DNA of 42,128 bases, taken from the IMG/VR virus record IMGVR_UViG_3300048836_000644, positions 1 through 42,128 of that record. The stretch is one strand, 5' to 3'. The position numbers were made by a program, and so were the translations under genes. Source of the DNA: a virus. This document shows, piece by piece, positions 18,029-25,502 of this stretch. The number at the start of each line of letters is the position of its first letter. Position 1 is the first letter of the stretch. The notes below the pieces were generated by a model. That model searched no databases, had not been told where the DNA came from, and worked only from the letters and a program-made list of their open reading frames with translations.

Positions 18029-19307
18029 TATACTCTAGACCATTAATTGTTACAATAATTTTTGAGTCAAACCGCTTCATTCTTTCAATTACCATCTGAC
18101 AATGTTTTGGTGTGATTTCCATTGCATAACAGTTCCTGTGAAGCTGATGAGCTGCCACCATAGTTGTCCCGGAACCAATGAAAGGATCATAAACCAAGTC
18201 GTTAATAGCTGAATTATTCATTATTGGCCTAGCCATGCACTCAATTGGTTTCTGTGTCCCATGACCTGAAACCCCCTCTCTCTCCCGGACGCTTTTTGAT
18301 GATAGGTTTTGTATATCCCACACTGACATTACATTTCTTGCCCCTTGCCAGTTGTGTCTCTGTCCCTTTTTCACTCCATACCAGCACGATTCATGCTTCC
18401 AGTGGATATCTCCCCTGGACATTGCACAAGTATTTTTATTCCAAATTATTTGAGATATAAGGCTAAAACCGGCCTCCTCGATATCGGTGGCAAAGACGTG
18501 TGTAAAAAGAGCCCCATGCCATATGTAAACTACATTACCGGGGAAGAGAACATACGCGTTAAACCAGGAAGGATTGTCATCATTTGTAACTTTGCTTACA
18601 GACTTAATCTTTCCTCCTACTTTGGCCCTCCAGCTTGGATCATAATTCACTCCATAAGGAGGATCTGTTACCATCAACATGGGCTTGGTTCCTGCGAGTA
18701 GCTTAGCAACATCCTCAGAGCTTGTGCTATCTCCACAAAGAAGACGATGCTTCAGATTACCCAATGAGAATTCGATAATATCTCCAAGTACTATATCCGT
18801 CTGCAGATCTTCCGGTTCTTCGTAATTATCTTGCTCCGCCTTTAATTCAGGTTCATCAGAGAGCATATTGGAAAAGTCCATATTTATTGGACTCATATCT
18901 AAATTAAAGATGGAAAGATCGTCTTCAGATATTTCGTACTTGTCAAACAAGATGGTATCCGGGTTCTTTTGGGCAAAAATGGAGTTCTGAGCAGCTATCT
19001 CTGCAACTGCGTCTCTTTTATCCTCTGCATAAATTGACTCGTAAGGAATGGCCGGAATGTTGTAACCCTGGCTTCTTAACTCAGCAAGTGCCTTTTTCCT
19101 TTGATGAGCGTCAATAATCCACTTTTTTCCGGTCTCATCTATCCAAACTAAAAAAGAGTACTTAAAACCTCGTGAAATAATGAGATTCTGAAGCTTTTTG
19201 TTCAGTTCCGGGTCATAGATCTTAAAATCTTCCTGAAGGTCATAAAACTCTTCAAAATCGCACACAGGGAGGTTCCCCAGGTTAAATACTCTAATTGTTT
19301 TTTCCAT
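18015..19307 (-). CDS. ParB-domain/DNA methyltransferase fusion
   Basis: A 430-residue protein. Residues 1-115 resemble a ParB/Srx-type domain (WIIDAHQRKKALAEL at about 63-77). Residues 165-415 are an S-adenosylmethionine-dependent methyltransferase: the catalytic motif DPPYG is at 215-219 and the SAM-binding motif DPFIGSGTT at 374-382. The order (catalytic motif first) is that of beta-class N4-cytosine or N6-adenine methyltransferases. No restriction gene is nearby, so it is an orphan, probably protecting phage DNA from host restriction or marking packaging DNA. It lies between the chaperone-like pair and the packaging genes. Confidence 0.88.
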   Translation of the reverse strand: MEKTIRVFNLGNLPVCDFEEFYDLQEDFKIYDPELNKKLQNLIISRGFKYSFLVWIDETGKKWIIDAHQRKKALAELRSQGYNIPAIPYESIYAEDKRDAVAEIAAQNSIFAQKNPDTILFDKYEISEDDLSIFNLDMSPINMDFSNMLSDEPELKAEQDNYEEPEDLQTDIVLGDIIEFSLGNLKHRLLCGDSTSSEDVAKLLAGTKPMLMVTDPPYGVNYDPSWRAKVGGKIKSVSKVTNDDNPSWFNAYVLFPGNVVYIWHGALFTHVFATDIEEAGFSLISQIIWNKNTCAMSRGDIHWKHESCWYGVKKGQRHNWQGARNVMSVWDIQNLSSKSVREREGVSGHGTQKPIECMARPIMNNSAINDLVYDPFIGSGTTMVAAHQLHRNCYAMEITPKHCQMVIERMKRFDSKIIVTINGLEYNGNI

Positions 19308-19785
19308 AGTTCAATTCATGCATTATATCTGTTATTAAAGCGAGCGTCTCTGTGTGTTTATTCAATTGCAACTGCCACTTCTTTTTATCCTCCTCCTTTG
19401 CCCTCTTTCTGTTTAAGAATGACTTATATCTAGAAATATTGTTTGACACATTCTTGTGCTCTTCCAGGAATGCCTGGGGATCTCTTCGCATTAGATTTAA
19501 TAAAGTAGAGCGGAGGGTATTCTTCTGGATAAGTGGATGCTGATATAAAAACTTCCCGGTCCTATTATAATTCTCCAGCTCTTTAAAACACATCCTGTTT
19601 CTAATCCCCAACTCAACCATTTCAATTATCCCGGATGATGTAGGTTCTACTTCAAGTGCTTTATCCAGTTCGCACATCCTGCGATAGCTATAGACCCGGT
19701 CTGAATACACTGTGTGAGCATCTCTGATGTCTTGGTTTTCTAGATTGGTCCACTTGATCTTTGGATACTCCTCTTCTTTGGTAAC
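19291..19785 (-). CDS. frameshift-extension ORF (tail assembly chaperone-like 'T' part)
   Basis: This is the minus-1 frame downstream of the slippery site at 19785-19791; the frame is open from 19830, with an in-frame stop just beyond, and lacks a good start of its own (only GTG 19710). Its translation, EEEYPKIKWTNLENQD then AHTVYSDRVYSYRRMC, looks like real protein, whereas the zero-frame end after the A-run (KKRSIQRSSGPI) does not. A minus-1 shift would give a 265-residue fusion with the upstream 115-residue protein, the arrangement of phage gpG/gpGT tail chaperones. The C-terminal half is helical and basic. It overlaps the methyltransferase start by 17 bp. Alternatively the A-run carries an indel and this is one ordinary gene. 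Confidence 0.6.
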   Translation of the reverse strand, partial: VTKEEEYPKIKWTNLENQDIRDAHTVYSDRVYSYRRMCELDKALEVEPTSSGIIEMVELGIRNRMCFKELENYNRTGKFLYQHPLIQKNTLRSTLLNLMRRDPQAFLEEHKNVSNNISRYKSFLNRKRAKEEDKKKWQLQLNKHTETLALITDIMHELNYGKNN

Positions 19786-20087
19786 TTTTTTTTTAAAGTT
19801 CCCTTTGATTGAGATGTCTTCCTTATAGGATTATCATCAATACCTGTTTTTACGTCTTTCACTTTAGTTAAGCTATCTCTGTTAGCTCTTATTGACTCTG
19901 GAGTTTCATAGTCTAACAGCACAAATAGTATATCAAATGATAGATCGGGTCTGCTGCTGGATGGCGAGCGACTTAATAGCTTCTCTTGCGGCAAATGCTT
20001 ACGAAGGATATCCTTATCCTTTTCAATAAAACTGTCATTAGCCAGTTCTTTTGCTAATGCATTTTTTTCACGAAAAGTTAAACTCAT
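19740..20087 (-). CDS. tail assembly chaperone-like protein ('G' part)
   Basis: A 115-residue protein starting at ATG 20087 (MSLTFREKNALAKELANDSF); a TTG at 20132 would extend it by 15 residues but has weaker protein character. The N-terminal half is helical, the C-terminus basic and low-complexity past the A9 run. It lies between the major tail protein and the frameshift extension. This position, the size (lambda gpG is 140 residues) and the slippery site support a chaperone that binds the tape measure during tail assembly. Sequence similarity to a named family is not evident. A terminator separates it from the major tail gene upstream. Confidence 0.55.
   Translation of the reverse strand: MSLTFREKNALAKELANDSFIEKDKDILRKHLPQEKLLSRSPSSSRPDLSFDILFVLLDYETPESIRANRDSLTKVKDVKTGIDDNPIRKTSQSKGTLKKKLPKKRSIQRSSGPI
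19785..19791 (-). promoter_or_regulatory. A AAA AAG slippery heptamer (programmed -1 frameshift candidate)
   Basis: On the minus strand a run of nine A is followed by G, with the zero frame of the upstream gene reading TTA AAA AAA AAG. This is a perfect X XXY YYZ site of the A AAA AAG type, the strongest known bacterial minus-1 slippery sequence. The downstream minus-1 frame is open for 164 codons. Its location right after the major tail gene is where phages place their chaperone frameshift. Confidence 0.6.
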
Positions 20088-20155
20088 GGCTTTATTTTTT
20101 AATTCAACATTCTTGCATTGCAAACTTATCAATCCAATACTGAGTGCAGAAGGAC

Positions 20156-20191
20156 AGAAAAAAAGCTGTGGACATCACTGCCGACAGCTTT
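20156..20191 (-). terminator. rho-independent terminator after the major tail gene
   Basis: On the minus strand AAAGCTGT and ACAGCTTT form an 8-bp stem around a 14-base loop and run straight into TTTTTTT. It lies 29 bp after the stop at 20220 and about 70 bp upstream of the chaperone-like gene, so it probably lowers expression of everything downstream relative to capsid and tail-tube protein. Confidence 0.75.
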
Positions 20192-20219
20192 AACCAATAA
20201 TTAACCAAAAAAAAGAAAC

Positions 20220-21194
20220 CTATGCAGTTTGTATCCTTGATACCTCTACCAAAGTCTCTGAATCGAGTACTTTGAGAGTTAACCGGCTTCCGGCCTTACC
20301 CACCCAAGTAGTATCATTCTTCAGCACAATTGCTGCTATTGACTCAATATTGGTTGGATTAGCTCCACCACCACCCAGTATTTCAACAATTCTTCCTTCA
20401 TCAGCTGCAGCTAAACCTGAAATGGTTGCAATAGTTGTCGCTGCTGAGTTGGCTGAGCTTGTAATATATTGGGCTGAAGATGTAAATCCAAGATTGGTAG
20501 CATTTGCTGCGATGGCAGCAGGCGCTTCCTTAACAATTGCTCCGGTATATTTTTGTGGCTGAAGAAAACTATTATTCTCAAAGGTAAAGGAAACGCTCCT
20601 TGACTCTTTATTGTTAGTCCTGTCAAATGCTTTAAATATCATTGGCTTGAGCTCATTGCCTACAATATAGTACTGAGCATCAGTTGCCATTTGATAAATG
20701 ATTATAAACCTGTCTCCGGCATGCTCCTCCATAAACTTCTGAAGAGCTCGCCTGTAACCTCCCATAATGAAAGAGAATGTATTAGTTACCGCTGTAGTTA
20801 TATCTCCTTTACTCCCGGTTGATTTATCATCTAGTGAATCATCTATAGCCTCAAAATAATGCATATACTCTCCGGCCTTCAGCGGAACAGTACCAACCTC
20901 ACCAGATGCGTTTGGCCTTGGAAACTGCACCGTATCGTCAACCTGATCTAAAGCAATTATCCATAATTTTGAAGATATCTGAGCCCCAGACGTCTCTCGG
21001 TCTGTTACTCGACCAATGTTGCCAACAGCAGCCATCACACAGTAACTAACACCTCCTCCAGTCAGTCCCAGGCTCTCCATTACTCCCATTCCCGAATCAA
21101 CAGCAACAGAAAAGAAGAAAAGCCCTATTAGCGCAATAATTAAAGATGAAATCAGCGCCAGTCTTTTATTGAATTTTTTATTAAACTTTTTCAT
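20220..21194 (-). CDS. major tail (tube) protein candidate
   Basis: A 324-residue protein. From about residue 60 it has the pattern of Bacteroidetes phage tail-tube proteins: a small alpha/beta domain with DQVDDTVQFP, then HAGDRFIIIYQMATDAQYYI and GNELKPMIFKAF, then a C-terminal beta domain (residues 235-324). It lies just after the capsid gene and a strong hairpin. The N-terminus is odd: MKKFNKKFNKRLALISSLII leads into a hydrophobic stretch (residues 12-31) that looks like a membrane anchor or signal. A later start at Met36 or Met39 (MGVMESLGLTGGG) would give a more ordinary tube protein. Tail-tube assignment is by position and pattern. Confidence 0.65.
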   Translation of the reverse strand: MKKFNKKFNKRLALISSLIIALIGLFFFSVAVDSGMGVMESLGLTGGGVSYCVMAAVGNIGRVTDRETSGAQISSKLWIIALDQVDDTVQFPRPNASGEVGTVPLKAGEYMHYFEAIDDSLDDKSTGSKGDITTAVTNTFSFIMGGYRRALQKFMEEHAGDRFIIIYQMATDAQYYIVGNELKPMIFKAFDRTNNKESRSVSFTFENNSFLQPQKYTGAIVKEAPAAIAANATNLGFTSSAQYITSSANSAATTIATISGLAAADEGRIVEILGGGGANPTNIESIAAIVLKNDTTWVGKAGSRLTLKVLDSETLVEVSRIQTA

Positions 21195-21243
21195 TTCTAC
21201 TTACGATTAGTAAATTGATTGTGATTTATTAATTGAAACCAAA

Positions 21244-21265
21244 GGCAGGGACCGGAGTCCCTGCC
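21244..21265 (-). terminator. strong hairpin after the capsid gene (attenuator or mRNA stabiliser)
   Basis: GGCAGGGAC and GTCCCTGCC form a perfect 9-bp stem with the four-base loop TCCG (minus strand), starting 8 bp after the capsid stop codon. Only TTTGGTTT follows, so termination is probably partial. Such hairpins behind capsid genes often protect the mRNA end or reduce read-through. Confidence 0.6.
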
Positions 21266-21272
21266 AGTTCTC

Positions 21273-23273
21273 TTATGATCTCGCAACTTCCAGGAATTTT
21301 CCGTCAGATTTACGATAGATGAATTTAATCCATGCTCCAACAGCTGTTGGCTCCCAATCGTCTGAGATGAGAGAAAACTTCTCGGCCTTCATAATGTGCT
21401 GAGGATTGTCTGCAGAACCTATTTCAATTTTGTACACAATACCCTCTTCAGGATTTGTTATATCTGTGATTGCGAGGTTTGCTGGTTCTACATCAGCTGT
21501 GTTTGCCTGAGTGACAAACCAGAAGTTCTTTGAACCATCTGCAGTTGTAGCATCTTTAGCTAGCACTGTAACAGGCTTGTTGATGAAAATCACCTGGTCC
21601 TTTCTTCCGGCAGCTGCAATTGCAGCAGCAGTAGCAAACTGTTTGCCAGCATAAGCAGCAGCAGTACCCTCTTTCCAAGTTGAGAATCCCCATACATTCT
21701 CAAGCCTGCGCTCGAAATATGTATTGTACATTTCACCCGGTACATTTTCAAGAGCCTGGATATTTCCAATTTCAGTTATCCACATGAACTTAAGGTTACC
21801 CATATTAGGAACCCAAATGATTGGAAGGTCATAGTTCATGAGCTTCATCTCATTAGGTCCAGTGAAATCCAAATCCTTACCGTAAATGGTTCTGTAGCTC
21901 TGGAGATACCATGGACGATGCTTTTCGTTCATGTAGATCGCTCTTCCAAGTAGGTTAGGCAGCACTTGATTAACCTCTTCTGCAAATGCCTCAGCAACTG
22001 AGCACATCGTAGTGGCAGAATATGTTGCATAGTCTGAGTCATCGAAAGGAAGCACCTGAAAACTCTCAATATACGAGAGGAGTCTATGTATTACTCCTGT
22101 AGATGAGTGTAGGTAATGCCCTTTCACACCTGCAGTAGGCTCAACTCTGTGTCCCTGAACTGTACGCACATTGCGCTCGTTGTTTAGAACTGTTGCAATG
22201 TTGAGAACCATCCACTCAATCATATTCCACTTAACAGGATCACTTCCTGCAGTGTTCAGGTAACCGATATACTGAGTCTCAATCCACTTCATTGATTTGA
22301 AGAGGGTCTTGAACATCACGTCATGAACTTTTGCTTTTTCAGGTACAAGATCCATCCCACCTTTTGAGATCTCGCCCTCCTGGTATGCTTGAGAAAACTC
22401 ACCAAAAAATGCATTAGTAATCAAGTCACCATCCTGAACATTAGAGCGAAGGGGGAATACACCAAATACAGTTGGAAGAGCAATTATACGAGCGATGAGG
22501 GCATCCTGGCGTCTAACCAGATACTGAGCTCCAAGACCTGCATCAGCTAGTCCGGAATAGTCAATAGACCCATCAGTATTCAATGATTTAACATTCAGAA
22601 GACCGTTAGTATGCAAAGATTGCATTCTCTTTGAGAGGTCTTTTGCATACGATTTGAATTCTGATTGAAAACTTTCGAAAGTATCACTGTCCGGATCAGA
22701 TTGCAGAGAAATGTTTTTTCCATGCATGAGTATCTGATTCCAACGCTTTTCAGCTGCGAACATTGGATGCTCAATGCCAAATGCGAATTTAGGAGTATGG
22801 AATCCACCCAACCCCACAATAGCTCCTCTTCTTACATCAATAGGTTGATCTGGAGATGCCTTCGATGAGAGTGATTTTACTTGATTTACAAGTTTCTTGT
22901 TTGTGTTCACAATTTTTTCAAATTTTTTACCCAGGTTTTTTGTGCTTTTCTTAGGCTTCTTCTCTACTTCCTCTTCATCCTCTTCCTCTGACTCTGACTC
23001 GGAATCATTCTCCTCTACTTCCTCTTCATCCTCTTCCTCTTCTTCATCAGGATCTACTTCTGCAGATGAGACTATACCCATTGCATAATCGTATGCTTTT
23101 ACCTTATCCGCATCCTCGCTGTCATCGTTTGCATCTGTGTAGAAATCACGCCCGAAGGTTTCTTTGTAGGACGCCTGGATCTTCGTCCAGTCCTCTTTTG
23201 TGAGCGATTTGCTCTTTGCTTTGTCCATTAAACCCAAGGCTTTCAGGACCTTCTCAAAGTTCTTTTTAAACAT
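21273..23273 (-). CDS. major capsid protein with fused acidic scaffold domain
   Basis: A 666-residue protein. Residues 1-150 are a scaffold-like region: a helical start (MFKKNFEKVLKALGLMDKAK), a very acidic stretch of Glu, Asp and Ser at about 77-103, then a Lys-rich coiled segment. Residues about 155-666 look like an HK97-type capsid protein. The gene follows an S49 protease, so the N-terminal part is probably cut off during maturation, near residues 140-150. The acid stretch is built from a 28-bp repeat (22962-22989 and 23013-23040), so its length may vary. It forms the icosahedral shell; the 9-bp hairpin after its stop fits high expression. Confidence 0.82.
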   Translation of the reverse strand: MFKKNFEKVLKALGLMDKAKSKSLTKEDWTKIQASYKETFGRDFYTDANDDSEDADKVKAYDYAMGIVSSAEVDPDEEEEEDEEEVEENDSESESEEEDEEEVEKKPKKSTKNLGKKFEKIVNTNKKLVNQVKSLSSKASPDQPIDVRRGAIVGLGGFHTPKFAFGIEHPMFAAEKRWNQILMHGKNISLQSDPDSDTFESFQSEFKSYAKDLSKRMQSLHTNGLLNVKSLNTDGSIDYSGLADAGLGAQYLVRRQDALIARIIALPTVFGVFPLRSNVQDGDLITNAFFGEFSQAYQEGEISKGGMDLVPEKAKVHDVMFKTLFKSMKWIETQYIGYLNTAGSDPVKWNMIEWMVLNIATVLNNERNVRTVQGHRVEPTAGVKGHYLHSSTGVIHRLLSYIESFQVLPFDDSDYATYSATTMCSVAEAFAEEVNQVLPNLLGRAIYMNEKHRPWYLQSYRTIYGKDLDFTGPNEMKLMNYDLPIIWVPNMGNLKFMWITEIGNIQALENVPGEMYNTYFERRLENVWGFSTWKEGTAAAYAGKQFATAAAIAAAGRKDQVIFINKPVTVLAKDATTADGSKNFWFVTQANTADVEPANLAITDITNPEEGIVYKIEIGSADNPQHIMKAEKFSLISDDWEPTAVGAWIKFIYRKSDGKFLEVARS
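22962..23040. repeat. two 28-bp direct repeats in the capsid scaffold region
   Basis: The same 28 bases (start CTCTACTTCCTCTTC on the plus strand) occur at 22962-22989 and 23013-23040, 51 bp apart, coding for Glu/Asp-rich segments of the capsid fusion. The distance is a multiple of three, so gain or loss of a copy would keep the frame and change only the acidic linker. Confidence 0.7.
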
Positions 23274-23284
23274 GTCATTAAAAA

Positions 23285-24196
23285 TTAAGTGATTGAAATT
23301 TTGCTTCTTGTTTGATATTCCTTACCTAGTTGATATAGCTCAGTAATTATCTCATCCATACTCTTGACACCATCAATAAGTCCAAATTGAATTGCCTCTT
23401 CTGCATAGAAAATCTCACCGTTAAATACATGAGCTTCATCTGCTGACTCAGATGCTTTAGGCCGGCAGTGTCTCACTGTTTTTTCAAATTCTTCCTGGAT
23501 TGGATCCAGAAATCGTTTTATAAACTCATCAGTCTTTCCCTCCTCTACATCCTTATTAATCTTATTTTTGTGAGTGCTCTTTGTTGCATAAGCTTCTACC
23601 AAGGTCCATCCGTATTGCTCCATTGCTTTTTTGCAATCCCAATATGATATCATTGTTCCAATTGAACCAACTACATCAAACCGGTTAACACAATAGAGCT
23701 TATCAGCTGCGACACCTAGATAAAGACCAGCACTGCACATAGTTTTTTTAACTGCAGAAATAACAGGCTTGTTGAGGGCTCTTATTTGTTTATTGACATT
23801 CTCTAGATTGTAGCTCTCTCCACCAGGCGAATTAATTATCAGTAGATGGCCAATAATCTTCTCATTAATCTCTGCAGCTTCAATGTCTTCAAGCAGCTGC
23901 TCTGTAGAAGCATACCACCAGTTTTTATCATGAGATATAAATCCATCTATGTAGTGTACAGCAATACTGTCCGGTATAGATCTATCATCATAGTCAGTTG
24001 TAAGAAAAATTGAATCATATTTCTCCTGGTACGATTTTATCTGTTCAGCGACAATTTTGGAATAGTGCTCCGGCTCAGAATTATTTTTAACAAAACAATC
24101 AAGCCTAACAAGTAATTCATTAAATGAATCTTCTGAAATTAATAAAGGCGCTAAGCGAAAGAAGCTGAGCGTTTGGTCCAAATACGATTGCAGCAT
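23285..24196 (-). CDS. prohead protease, S49 (SppA/ClpP-fold) family
   Basis: A 303-residue protein. The core matches S49 peptidases: IINSPGGES at 120-128, then CSAGLYLG around Ser155 as likely nucleophile and VVGSIGTM at 175-182. Lys206 or Lys210 (ATKSTHKNK) is the likely general base. Lambda gpC shows that this family can act as the prohead protease and scaffold processor. The gene stops 12 bp before the capsid gene start. A conserved gap at the N-terminus (first 75 residues) is phage-specific. It probably trims the acidic N-terminal domain of the capsid protein. Confidence 0.88.
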   Translation of the reverse strand: MLQSYLDQTLSFFRLAPLLISEDSFNELLVRLDCFVKNNSEPEHYSKIVAEQIKSYQEKYDSIFLTTDYDDRSIPDSIAVHYIDGFISHDKNWWYASTEQLLEDIEAAEINEKIIGHLLIINSPGGESYNLENVNKQIRALNKPVISAVKKTMCSAGLYLGVAADKLYCVNRFDVVGSIGTMISYWDCKKAMEQYGWTLVEAYATKSTHKNKINKDVEEGKTDEFIKRFLDPIQEEFEKTVRHCRPKASESADEAHVFNGEIFYAEEAIQFGLIDGVKSMDEIITELYQLGKEYQTRSKISIT

Positions 24197-24248
24197 ATCT
24201 GTTGTTTTTACAAATATGCTGCTCTCTTATATATGTGTAAAGGACTGA

Positions 24249-24638
24249 CTATTCAAAAACGAGAGGGAAAGGAGCCGACCTATTAAGCTCCATACTAAAA
24301 GATGATGCTAAAGGAGATATTTTAATCCTAACCGGGAAGTCCTTAGAACCCCATATTACCTGTTTGTCACTCATAGTATAAAGAATTACCATAAGATCCT
24401 GATTACAGAACCTTATTAATTCATTATTGATTCTGCAATTAACAATTAAATTCTGAACATATAAATTACCGGCATCGCTAGTATTTGGCTTCTGTTCGAA
24501 ATTCAAATCATTCAATGTGTAGAGGGTCCTAAAATTCTTATTCGAAGATAGTGTGAAATTATTCCCGGTTATTGACGTAACATCAGAAAAAGGAACAATT
24601 GATATTTTATTGCCTAATTGATCTATTTTTTCACTCAT
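24249..24638 (-). CDS. hypothetical protein upstream of prohead protease
   Basis: A 129-residue protein (MSEKIDQLGNKISIVPFSDV) rich in beta-strand residues, with two Cys and no signal or membrane segment. It is the first gene downstream of the 11-bp repeat array and 52 bp upstream of the protease, so it opens the late operon. It may be a head decoration or minor head protein. No family recognised. Confidence 0.6.
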   Translation of the reverse strand: MSEKIDQLGNKISIVPFSDVTSITGNNFTLSSNKNFRTLYTLNDLNFEQKPNTSDAGNLYVQNLIVNCRINNELIRFCNQDLMVILYTMSDKQVIWGSKDFPVRIKISPLASSFSMELNRSAPFPLVFE

Positions 24639-24663
24639 AATTATCTGATTTTTAAAGACTGAG

Positions 24664-24704
24664 CAGTTTTGATACAGTTTTGATACAGTTTTGATACAGT
24701 TTTG
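24664..24704. repeat. 11-bp tandem repeats upstream of the late operon
   Basis: CAGTTTTGATA occurs at 24664-24674, 24675-24685 and 24686-24696, followed by a partial copy CAGTTTTG to 24704. One unit per helical turn puts all copies on the same face of the DNA. They lie in the 116-bp gap before the first late gene, so a binding array for a late activator or a replication/partition protein is likely. Copy number may vary. Confidence 0.75.
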
Positions 24705-24754
24705 TCACTCAAATCGGACAAATCGATACACTAAGTCGTACAAATATTTTTCAA

Positions 24755-25231
24755 TTAATTTTGGCGACAATAGGAGCGTTTTTCTTTGTTTCTACGCCGA
24801 GTTACATTTCTCCACCTGTAATAGTTCTTTAACATAGCATCTTCACTTATACCGGTGATATTATACTTATTGCAAAAAATATGGATAGTGTCAATATACT
24901 CCACTCCCAAGCGATGTTTGTTATGATCCAACTCTTCATGTAATTCGGTCCAAAGCATTGTGGCAATCTTGAATTGAATTAACCTAGCTCCCCTGGCAGA
25001 AATATAATTGTATATCCTTGGATTTTTACCCTCTCTTCTATCAGGAAGCACGAGCTCAACATTTCCATTGTCAATTGGATGAGATTCCGGTCTCTTACTC
25101 ATTAAGTCCCACAAAACATGATATAGATCAATGTTGTCTGGTAAAGTTACAGGATTATTCATCCTAGCGCCATACTTGCCGATTATATATTCTGCAAGAT
25201 GCTGTTGAACTTGAATTTTGGTTGTAATCAT
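24755..25231 (-). CDS. conserved Bacteroidales-phage protein of unknown function
   Basis: A 158-residue basic protein (MITTKIQVQQHLAEYIIGKY) ending in an Arg/Lys-rich tail (RWRNVTRRRNKEKRSYCRQN). I recall proteins with the same QQHLAEYIIGKYG start in other Bacteroidales prophages, though this was not checked. The strongly basic end suggests nucleic-acid binding. It overlaps the upstream 82-residue gene by 4 bp, is the last gene of the early block, and precedes the repeat array, which makes a late-gene regulator or array-binding protein attractive (inference). Confidence 0.65.
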   Translation of the reverse strand: MITTKIQVQQHLAEYIIGKYGARMNNPVTLPDNIDLYHVLWDLMSKRPESHPIDNGNVELVLPDRREGKNPRIYNYISARGARLIQFKIATMLWTELHEELDHNKHRLGVEYIDTIHIFCNKYNITGISEDAMLKNYYRWRNVTRRRNKEKRSYCRQN

Positions 25232-25476
25232 AAAGCTGTCTCCATTTTTCCGTTGATGAATTTCTCAATAAGTTTATCCGAAAATCTATTATAGATTAAC
25301 GCTGTTTGATACTTCCCTTTAAAGCGATTCTCCAGGAGTCTTCTCTTCATTCCTCTAAGGGCCATTTCATCACTCTTTTTCTCTTCGTTTAAAAGGGAAT
25401 AGTAGGTCTGCCGATCACCTGATTTCAGATAGATGATCATTTTAAATTTTGACTGCTCGTTTCCGAAGTTTGACAT
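25228..25476 (-). CDS. small basic early protein
   Basis: An 82-residue protein (MSNFGNEQSKFKMIIYLKSG) with 16 Lys/Arg, probably alpha/beta. It overlaps the next gene by 4 bp. It has no motif I recognise; DNA or RNA binding is suggested by charge. Part of the early/replication block. Confidence 0.55.
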   Translation of the reverse strand: MSNFGNEQSKFKMIIYLKSGDRQTYYSLLNEEKKSDEMALRGMKRRLLENRFKGKYQTALIYNRFSDKLIEKFINGKMETAL

Positions 25477-25502
25477 ATTGGTTAATTTATTGACGTTATA
25501 TG

